A stretch of DNA of 64,000 bases, taken from positions 682,001-746,000 of the forward strand of contig JALJCO010010476.1 in NCBI GenBank assembly GCA_023101725.1, in the 5' to 3' direction. Below are positions 61,001-64,000 of the stretch, piece after piece. The first letter of the stretch is position 1. Each line of letters starts with the position of its first letter. The notes under the pieces are model-generated. The model did no database searches. It saw only the letters and a list, made by a program, of their open reading frames with translations, and was not told where the DNA came from. The translations under genes were made by a program, and so were the position numbers. This DNA is from Atherinomorus stipes (Eukaryota; Chordata; Actinopteri; Atheriniformes; Atherinidae).

Positions 61001-62828
61001 TGGTAACTTAACCAACAACTTAAAACCAGACATATTTTAAGCAGCTTCAAAGCAAATCAGTCTGTAGCAGCAGTAGCTGCACCGTATTCACATCACTGAA
61101 AGGAATGCTGGGATATGAAGTTCTTCCACAATAACAGGGACTTTTCTACATACTGGACCACTGCTTAGATCTTGCAAGATTTCGTAACAGAACAACAAGA
61201 TCTCGCAAGATTTCGTTAGTAAAAATATTGCTCCAAAAAAACTGATAACTTTTTCCATATCACATTTTAATGCCGTTATCAGCCAATAATATCAGCAGGC
61301 CAAAATATCAGACAGCCCTACTATCAACTAATAACATATAAACAGTTTTTAAGCAGTAGGATTTATGTAAATATGCTTGTGGACGAGTACCATGCCTATA
61401 TCTTAAACATCAAGCCAGTAGCAAGTTAGTTTTGCATCAAGTATGGAACTGGGATTGTAGTAGGCAAAAATAAATCCAAACTGAACTGGGATGAAAAGTC
61501 AAAGGATGCTTTACTTTTATAAAGTGTTTATGGCTATTTATTTAGCAGACACACAGTTGTACTGCTCCCCCTACTGGGTGGCTTTTTAGACATCTCAAAA
61601 AAGATGGGCCTTTTAGCTCAAACCATCAGGCTCAAGCATTCACATGATCAGCTTTCACACCACTACCACACACAGATGGCGTGATGTTATCAATAAAAAT
61701 AATAATAATAATGAAATAAAAAGTTTATTACAATGACATTGCAACAGTTGTAATGGTATCAGGTTAGCCTTAAAGCGGTCACTTACCTGGCCATAAGAAG
61801 AGGCTTCAGAGCTGGTGCTGGGAGGGGCCTCCCTCTTTACTTCAGGAGCTGTCTCAGGAACTCGAACCCTAACAAAGTTGATGACGTGGTGCAGATTGGA
61901 TAGGAGATTGGTGCCGGGGAACCAGCTGTCATGACAATGCTCCTCAATGCAAGGCTCCTGGAAGCATAAGATAAAGTAAGACATGAAACAAGAGCAAGTG
62001 GACATCACAGGTTCGTGCAAATATATAATGCATGGTTATGAAAATATTAATTAAAACTTAGATATTCCCTTTTTACATTTGTTTATTTCCATGTTTTATT
62101 TCCTTTATGTTCGAAATCAAAATTGTGATTAAATGCAGTCTTTACATTTACCGCAAGACTTTGAGTATATTATGAACATTTATGATTGTGCTAGTATTAC
62201 TCACCTCATCTTCCTTGTTGTCTTGAACCTGGTTGTCCAAGCCCAGTTCAATCAAGTACAACACCATGCACAGCACATGCTCAGACATGTTCTGGTGATC
62301 CATCCATATCTAAAAACATAGAATTTAAAAGTTACACCTAAGTCAAATTAATAACATGTTTTAGTCCAGTAGTCAACAAAGTCATTGTATTGAATTAACT
62401 GTATATCATGTACATGTGTTAACTAAATTTATATGTCATACTATAAATACCAACTGTTATTACCTTACTCTCAGGACAGGCAATAAAACAACTGGTTCAC
62501 TTTTCAAATTTTATGGCACGCACATCGTAAACTTGACAGCCCAACACTGGACCAAAATATTATGAGTTATTACCAATTAATAGCCGAGTCATGACACTTT
62601 TGCACTAATTGTGCAAAACAAGATGTAGATTGAGATTCAAAGACAGTGCTGTATTATGCTGCATGGATAGCTTTTAAAAGGCTCACCTTGTAAAGAAGAG
62701 TGAATATCACAATGTGCAGTGTCTTGCAGTGCAACAGTCTGATTAAACCTTTGTAACATGGATGCAGAGGAGTCCTCTCCTTATAAGGTGGCCAAGGGTT
62801 GCCAGTATGAATCCCATACTGTTTTAAA
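30304..62828 (-). CDS. ubr3: E3 ubiquitin-protein ligase UBR3, C-terminal half (overview)
   Basis: UBR3 is a large N-recognin-family E3 ubiquitin ligase. The human protein is about 1,890 residues. Twenty exons here give about 989 C-terminal residues plus the stop, every junction in phase with GT-AG borders. Landmarks in order: conserved [18 protein letters not shown] (62.7 kb); [17 protein letters not shown] (61.8 kb); a long basic helical stretch [20 protein letters not shown] (58.2-56.9 kb) suggesting a coiled coil; a split RING-type zinc site made of YDCVICG (53.2 kb), [11 protein letters not shown] (52.2 kb) and CPLC (51.7 kb); and the cysteine-rich C-terminal UBR domain with [33 protein letters not shown] and the terminal [13 protein letters not shown]. 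No break or frameshift was seen, so it looks functional. The UBR box half is beyond the right edge. Confidence 0.96.
30422..31395 (-). other. ubr3 intron with LINE remnant
   Basis: Contains the plus-strand LINE remnant at 30661-30782, with related text from about 30560. The rest is AT-rich with nothing recognised. Confidence 0.75.
30661..30782 (+). pseudogene. LINE (RTE-like) 3' end fragment
   Basis: Reads [18 protein letters not shown], then [19 protein letters not shown], the C-terminal tail typical of fish LINE endonuclease/reverse-transcriptase proteins (RGRPKxRFMDxxKEDMK). Related text upstream (30560-30660, DGKDRNVW.. [13 protein letters not shown]) is in other frames. It is a truncated antisense insertion in the last ubr3 intron. 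Confidence 0.7.
31396..31535 (-). CDS. ubr3: ubr3 exon, C-terminal domain
   Basis: 140 bp, acceptor CTTTGTAG, donor GTATGT. It encodes [20 protein letters not shown], then [20 protein letters not shown] and EEDRDLR. Confidence 0.97.
31536..31872 (-). other. ubr3 intron, nothing recognised
   Basis: 337 bp without a recognisable element. Confidence 0.75.
31873..32082 (-). CDS. ubr3: ubr3 exon, cysteine-rich C-terminal domain
   Basis: 210 bp, phase 0-0, acceptor CTCTGCAG, donor GTAAGT. It encodes [20 protein letters not shown], then [20 protein letters not shown] and [19 protein letters not shown], ending CECVL. Ten cysteines in a zinc-binding pattern. Confidence 0.98.
32083..32613 (-). other. 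ubr3 intron, nothing recognised
   Basis: 531 bp of AT-rich intron. Confidence 0.75.
32614..32793 (-). CDS. ubr3: ubr3 exon
   Basis: 180 bp, phase 0-0, acceptor TTCACAG, donor GTACGT. It encodes [19 protein letters not shown], then [19 protein letters not shown] and HAEQSL. The SCLxWPVxAFDxxTQWC motif matches UBR3. Confidence 0.96.
33016..33141 (-). CDS. ubr3: ubr3 exon
   Basis: 126 bp, phase 0-0, acceptor CTCTCCAG, donor GTATGT. It encodes [20 protein letters not shown], then [18 protein letters not shown]. The FCLPFLRxxxLLQHHLxGE motif is shared with vertebrate UBR3. Confidence 0.96.
33354..33821. mobile_element. TTAA-flanked terminal-inverted-repeat element, copy 1
   Basis: Ends are AGACACACAACGTAAC (left) and the reverse complement of AGACACACAACGGAAC (right), directly between TTAA tetranucleotides at 33350-33353 and 33822-33825. 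This fits piggyBac or Kolobok-type target choice. At 468 bp it is non-autonomous. A small basic frame inside reads [19 protein letters not shown]. It lies in a ubr3 intron, 35 bp from the 5' splice site of the exon at 33861. Confidence 0.85.
33861..33968 (-). CDS. ubr3: ubr3 exon
   Basis: 108 bp, phase 0-0, acceptor GCTACAG, donor GTGAGC. It encodes [20 protein letters not shown], then [16 protein letters not shown]. Similar in position to the UBR3 segment with EKSYEVLLSFVIS; this part is less conserved. Confidence 0.9.
33969..35447 (-). other. ubr3 intron with a hAT MITE
   Basis: Contains the MITE at 34101-34513. Nothing else was recognised. Confidence 0.75.
34101..34513. mobile_element. 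hAT MITE with perfect 8-bp target duplication
   Basis: A perfect 17-bp terminal inverted repeat (TAGGGATGGGCGATATG) bounds 413 bp, flanked by ATGAATAC at 34093-34100 and 34514-34521. No coding capacity. Confidence 0.93.
35448..35572 (-). CDS. ubr3: ubr3 exon
   Basis: 125 bp, acceptor CCACTCAG, donor GTAAAA. It encodes [20 protein letters not shown], then [13 protein letters not shown] and SGALKK. [22 protein letters not shown] is a UBR3 signature. Confidence 0.96.
35573..36431 (-). other. ubr3 intron, nothing recognised
   Basis: 859 bp with no identified repeat except short C and A runs near 35763-35779. Confidence 0.7.
36432..36532 (-). CDS. ubr3: ubr3 exon
   Basis: 101 bp, acceptor TTTTACAG, donor GTACAG. 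It encodes [20 protein letters not shown], then [13 protein letters not shown]. The PEVPxLxxDVxSLL and MPQPLRK motifs fit UBR3. Confidence 0.96.
36672..37203. mobile_element. Non-autonomous element with 9-bp target duplication and helicase gene fragment
   Basis: Flanked by GAATCTACC at 36663-36671 and 37204-37212, a perfect 9-bp duplication. Ends are TAGCCTCATGAGACCATCC and, in complement, TAACCTGACTCCGCCAGATG, imperfect inverted repeats. Subterminal matches include TCTGGATACTTTCCGTT against TCTGGGAATCATCCGTT. 9-bp duplications are typical of Mutator-like elements, but superfamily assignment is inference. Confidence 0.7.
36840..37022 (+). pseudogene. RecQ-like helicase N-terminal fragment inside the element
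   Basis: An ATG frame of 60 residues starts [20 protein letters not shown] and includes [20 protein letters not shown], resembling the segment just before the Walker A motif in RecQ-like helicases (LxxxQxxAxxAxLxGxDVxxxLPTGxGKS). The Walker A itself is absent. The text switches to [14 protein letters not shown] and stops, suggesting a deletion junction. Confidence 0.5.
37755..38979 (+). mobile_element. Tc1-like element, copy 2, internally deleted
   Basis: Ends CAGGTAGTACCCAAAAAAT and, in complement, CAGGTACTACCCAAAAAAT lie between TA dinucleotides (37753-37754 and 38980-38981). Same family as 8631-9841, with both ends intact here. It has a broken transposase. Confidence 0.92.
38083..38517 (+). 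pseudogene. Tc1-like transposase, deleted and frameshifted
   Basis: The frame opens [20 protein letters not shown], passes the helix-turn-helix and [11 protein letters not shown], then jumps through [20 protein letters not shown] to [14 protein letters not shown] and stops at FNNHA. An 11-bp deletion relative to copy 1 causes the frameshift. The PDLNPIEN motif continues in another frame (38520-38600). The first catalytic Asp is absent. Confidence 0.88.
40292..40397 (-). CDS. ubr3: ubr3 exon
   Basis: 106 bp, acceptor TTCTTTCAG, donor GTGAGT. It encodes [20 protein letters not shown], then [14 protein letters not shown] and two bases of Asp. The phase fixes the donor at GTGAGT; the GT after LTQ would break the frame. 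Confidence 0.95.
41384..41580. repeat. C18 run followed by TA/CA-rich tract
   Basis: An 18-bp C run (41384-41401), then interrupted TATATG/TATCTA repeats, ending in about 20 TA units (41541-41579). Confidence 0.93.
42037..42350. mobile_element. TTAA element, copy 2, right end missing
   Basis: Starts AGACAAACAACGTAAC after TTAA (42033-42036) and aligns with 33354-33810, lacking several internal segments and the right terminal repeat. It keeps the basic frame [18 protein letters not shown]. It lacks ~54 bp present in copy 1 between two AAGAT words. Confidence 0.75.
43462..43930 (+). repeat. tRNA-derived SINE, split by a MITE
   Basis: The tRNA-like head has an A-box-like TTAGCTCAACTGG (43472-43484), then a 276-bp MITE, then the rest with B-box-like GGGTTTGATTCCC and the tail TTTGCTGCATGTCTTCC ... 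CTGTCAAATAAAGGCC. This matches the SINE architecture common in spiny-rayed fish. Polymerase III boxes are visible by eye only. Confidence 0.75.
43492..43767. mobile_element. hAT (Charlie-like) MITE inside the SINE
   Basis: Ends CAGTGATTCTCAAAC and the complement of CAGTGGTTCTCAAAC bound 276 bp. GGTTAAGC is duplicated exactly at 43484-43491 and 43768-43775. CAGTGGTTCTCAAAC is a classic hAT-Charlie-type terminus. Confidence 0.93.
44095..44497. mobile_element. hAT MITE
   Basis: Inverted ends TAGGGATGCACGATAA (16 bp) bound 403 bp, flanked by TAAATACT and TCAATACT (7 of 8 match). Confidence 0.9.
45764..45849 (-). CDS. ubr3: ubr3 exon
   Basis: 86 bp, acceptor CACCTCAG, donor GTAAGT. It encodes [20 protein letters not shown], then AAAKRSCL. 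[19 protein letters not shown] is nearly invariant in UBR3. Two other frames are open over much of the exon but fail phase or homology. Confidence 0.97.
46880..46940 (+). repeat. Short interspersed repeat fragment (TATAGCGCCTTTC type)
   Basis: TTTTATTTCTATAGCGCCTT, then AAGGTGCTGCACAG. Resembles a very common fish repeat fragment. A related one is at 54625-54690 (TGTATTTATAGAGCACTTT ... AAAGTGCTAAACAG). Confidence 0.5.
48158..49284. mobile_element. TIR element with GTTAA-rich subterminal regions
   Basis: The left end GGGCCCGGTTGTTCAA and the right end, in complement GGGCCCAGTTGTTCAA, bound 1127 bp. Both subterminal regions are packed with GGTTAA/GTTAAC words. No transposase was recognised. 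PIF/Harbinger-like by appearance, but the target duplication is unclear. Confidence 0.65.
49401..49537 (-). CDS. ubr3: ubr3 exon
   Basis: 137 bp, acceptor TTTCAAG, donor GTAAGA. It encodes [20 protein letters not shown], then [19 protein letters not shown] and FMYSVA plus two bases of Arg. Confidence 0.97.
49621..49657. repeat. Poly(A) run
   Basis: 37 consecutive A on the plus strand. No SINE body was recognised beside it. Confidence 0.95.
50225..50470 (+). repeat. Dispersed repeat with telomere-like text, copy 2
   Basis: Same layout as 4700-4945: GTGAGGAC motifs, AGGTTAGGTTTAGGGTAAGG, GGGCTAGGGAATGCATTATG. It is followed by a (GT)n tract, while copy 1 is preceded by one. Confidence 0.7.
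51543..51743 (-). CDS. ubr3: ubr3 exon, third part of the RING-type site
   Basis: 201 bp, phase 0-0, acceptor TTTCCAG, donor GTACGT. It encodes [20 protein letters not shown], then [10 protein letters not shown] and a variable linker to [18 protein letters not shown] supplies the last zinc-ligand pair. Confidence 0.97.
51744..52148 (-). other. ubr3 intron with A-rich tract
   Basis: 405 bp with a ~30-bp A run (51970-51999). Nothing else. Confidence 0.8.
52149..52244 (-). CDS. ubr3: ubr3 exon, second part of the RING-type site
   Basis: 96 bp, phase 0-0, acceptor TTTGCAG, donor GTGAGA. It encodes [20 protein letters not shown], then [12 protein letters not shown], giving the C-x-H and H-x2-C ligands. 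Confidence 0.97.
52245..52595 (-). other. ubr3 intron with TA microsatellite
   Basis: 351 bp with an interrupted TA tract (52329-52372) and CATA repeats. Confidence 0.85.
52596..52729 (-). CDS. ubr3: ubr3 exon
   Basis: 134 bp, acceptor TTTTTCAG, donor GTATGT. It encodes [20 protein letters not shown], then [20 protein letters not shown] and FFKD. Confidence 0.96.
52730..53146 (-). other. ubr3 intron, nothing recognised
   Basis: 417 bp, AT-rich. Confidence 0.8.
53147..53296 (-). CDS. ubr3: ubr3 exon, first part of the RING-type site
   Basis: 150 bp, acceptor TTATCAG, donor GTACTA. It encodes [19 protein letters not shown], then [20 protein letters not shown] and [14 protein letters not shown] gives the first zinc-ligand pair. 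Confidence 0.97.
53297..56875 (-). other. 3.6 kb ubr3 intron
   Basis: Holds a hAT MITE (56307-56736), a short interspersed fragment (54625-54690) and A-rich runs near 55285-55310. A degraded hAT-like stretch (about 55845-56030) has CACCCATCGCTAAC and ATGGTCCAGCCCTA. Otherwise nothing recognised. Confidence 0.7.
56307..56736. mobile_element. hAT MITE with perfect 8-bp target duplication
   Basis: Ends TAGGGCTGGGCAATAT and, in complement, TAGGGCTGGGCGATATG bound 430 bp. CTATATAC flanks both sides (56299-56306, 56737-56744). The interior is rich in ATATCGA words. Confidence 0.93.
56876..56964 (-). CDS. ubr3: ubr3 exon, basic helix
   Basis: 89 bp, acceptor CTTTCAG, donor GTAAGT. It encodes [20 protein letters not shown], then SFMETAMDV, continuing the charged helix begun in the exon at 58234-58679. 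Confidence 0.97.
57593..57632. repeat. (GT)n followed by a G run
   Basis: About 14 GT units running directly into about 16 G. Confidence 0.95.
57775..57900. repeat. Dispersed repeat copy 2 (pair with 16200-16380)
   Basis: Shares GAATCAGACAGCAGCTTGTC, CATTCTA and CTCCAATTAGAG in the same order as 16200-16380, ending in a C run and GTTCCGGATC. Family unknown. Confidence 0.6.
58234..58679 (-). CDS. ubr3: ubr3 large exon
   Basis: 446 bp, acceptor TTCTTAG, donor GTAATA. It encodes [20 protein letters not shown], then [19 protein letters not shown], a helical stretch [20 protein letters not shown], then [18 protein letters not shown], ending KKAMDKEER. Strong match to UBR3, with a variable linker in the middle. 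Confidence 0.97.
58946..59420. mobile_element. Short TIR element of unknown family
   Basis: GGGACTAGAGGCAGGAATTG at the left and, in complement, GGGACTAGAGGCAAGATTAA at the right. The element is 475 bp and GC-richer than its surroundings. No convincing target duplication was seen. Confidence 0.65.
60723..61320. mobile_element. hAT-like MITE
   Basis: Ends TAGGGATGTTCAATA and, in complement, TAGGGCTGTCTGATA bound 598 bp, flanked by CTATTAAC and CTATCAAC (7 of 8 match). Contains a local duplication of ATCTTGCAAGATTTCGT-like text (61170-61215). Confidence 0.8.
61787..61957 (-). CDS. ubr3: ubr3 exon
   Basis: 171 bp, phase 0-0, acceptor CTTCCAG, donor GTAAGT. It encodes [20 protein letters not shown], then [20 protein letters not shown] and [17 protein letters not shown]. 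Confidence 0.97.
62205..62309 (-). CDS. ubr3: ubr3 exon
   Basis: 105 bp, phase 0-0, acceptor TTTTTAG, donor GTGAGT. It encodes [20 protein letters not shown], then [15 protein letters not shown]. Confidence 0.97.
62310..62686 (-). other. ubr3 intron, nothing recognised
   Basis: 377 bp, AT-rich. Confidence 0.8.
62687..62828 (-). CDS. ubr3: ubr3 exon (most upstream certain exon)
   Basis: 142 bp, acceptor CTGTCTAG after a long pyrimidine tract, donor GTGAGC. It encodes [20 protein letters not shown], then [20 protein letters not shown] and IFTLLYK. The first base completes a codon from the previous exon, which must end two bases into a codon. Confidence 0.93.
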
Positions 62829-63972
62829 CTAGACAGTGTCACCATTCAAAAAGAGGAAGAAAAGAGGGGAAAAGAGAAATAAACAGATCTTAAAAATGAA
62901 CAAAACCAAAATCGCTCCACAAAGGATTTCAGTGAATGCAACAGAACAGCTGATGGGCGCACTCTGTTCGCGATGATTGGAACATTTTAACAAGAGCCAG
63001 ACCAGTCTGACATGCAATCCATCATTGTCAAACAATGTGAACGAGCAACATGAGGCTGCTATCGGACTTTGAAGGTGATAATGGCAGCCTCAATATGTTA
63101 GAAGAAGAAAATGCATTAGTTTAATTTGTACTGGAACAACAAATACTGACCAAGAATAAAGCACACTGCATTTGAAAGAAGTGCAGTTAATAATAGGGGT
63201 GTTTCTTTTATGAAATACTATTATCCCCCCCAGGACTTTTCAGGGAGGGGTTAAATAAATTTAAGGCTCAATAAAAACAACTGTTGAGATATTTAGTAGA
63301 TTTGTAATCCATCTAGCCAATATAAAAATCTATTGCAATCTGAGAAAAGCAAGTAAAAACAAAGTCAACTGAGCTGATGTCATGTGCGTGAGAGAAAAAT
63401 CTCTGAAATGGTCAAATATTGGTCAAATTATTGTGCGAGTAGTCGGACTTTGAACTGTTTGAATGATCGAAGTGGAGACAAACAACCATAATAGACACAA
63501 ACACAAGGCATCTAAAAACATGGACACCACCTAATGTACACTGCCTCTGGGCCACAGACAAGACTCCAGATAAATTTGAAATTACAGGGTCAACTGTTAA
63601 ATGCACATAGATATTTGCCGCTCACTGTAATATTATTTTCACACTGCTGATGCAAAGGAAAAATAAAAACGTTCATTCACTCCTGATTAAAATCCTATTG
63701 CTACAAGGTTATCTTCAAAACTACCATTTATAACACAGGAGTTCTCTGTCATGACAATTACCATCTTCATCTGTCTGAACATCCTTGAAGAAAATTAACC
63801 CCCTGGTGACTCTCCCCTCCAAAAGATATGTTTGTCTAGGGAGACATCTGTGGCACCAATAACAAGAATGATTACCTCAATTCTATTACAATTTAGACAG
63901 AAATATAGATTTTTCTCAACCTCTATCAAATCTTAACCAATTCCAACACTTGTAACAATAGGCAGACCATAC
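62829..63972 (-). other. ubr3 intron(s), possibly hiding a small exon
   Basis: No certain exon or repeat was recognised in 1144 bp. Splice phase suggests that a small exon may have been missed here; see the entry at 63973. Confidence 0.55.
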
Positions 63973-64000
63973 CTTTCTTATCATGTCCTTTCATGAGCAT
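63973..64000 (-). CDS. ubr3: Possible partial ubr3 exon at the window edge
   Basis: The minus strand reads MLMKGHDKK and one extra base before a donor GTATGG. The other two frames contain stops. This end phase does not fit directly onto 62687-62828, so either a small exon lies between or this is not a ubr3 exon. Confidence 0.35.

Larger units (their letters stand above)
58680..61786 (-). other. 3.1 kb ubr3 intron with two MITEs
   Basis: Holds TIR elements at 58946-59420 and 60723-61320. The 59430-60700 part shows only A-rich tracts. Confidence 0.75.

Noticed and set aside
63760..63785. 22-bp possible ubr3 exon (DVQTDED) between 62829 and 63972
   Set aside because: It has splice-like borders, but in the phase required by the neighbours it contains a stop codon.

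Overview
This is a vertebrate nuclear window, almost certainly from a teleost fish and probably a spiny-rayed one. The evidence is compact multi-exon genes with GT-AG introns, Tc1-like and hAT transposons, a teleost-type tRNA-derived SINE and abundant TA/CA microsatellites. No bacterial, viral or organellar gene was seen.

Both host genes lie on the minus strand, head to tail. The upstream gene, at high coordinates, is ubr3 (N-recognin-type E3 ubiquitin ligase UBR3). Twenty consecutive exons from 62828 down to the stop codon at 30304 encode the C-terminal ~989 residues: a split RING-type zinc-binding region and the conserved cysteine-rich C-terminal UBR domain. The N-terminal half, including the UBR box, lies beyond the right edge. 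About 3 kb downstream starts myo3b (class III myosin, N-terminal kinase). Nine exons from 27320 down to 321 encode ~285 residues of the kinase domain; the rest of the kinase and the myosin motor lie beyond the left edge. UBR3 and MYO3B are neighbours in the same order and orientation in human 2q31, so this is conserved synteny. All assigned exons join in phase with GT-AG borders. The one exception is a possible partial exon at the extreme right edge.

Layout: 1-12.8 kb is the last visible myo3b exon and a 12.4 kb intron full of transposons (a Tc1-like element with a hAT element nested in its right repeat; a second Tc1-like copy; microsatellites). 12.8-27.6 kb holds the other myo3b exons, with LINE and Tc1 debris in introns. 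27.6-30.3 kb is the intergenic space plus the ubr3 3' UTR. 30.3-64 kb is ubr3, with introns holding four hAT MITEs with clear 8-bp target duplications, a TTAA-flanked element in two copies, a 9-bp-duplication element carrying a helicase gene fragment, another deleted Tc1-like element, and a SINE split by a MITE.

I found no new multi-gene system. The points most worth a second look are the myo3b N-terminal microexons, the helicase-fragment element at 36.7-37.2 kb, the TTAA element 35 bp from a ubr3 splice donor, and the nested insertions that give a relative chronology.
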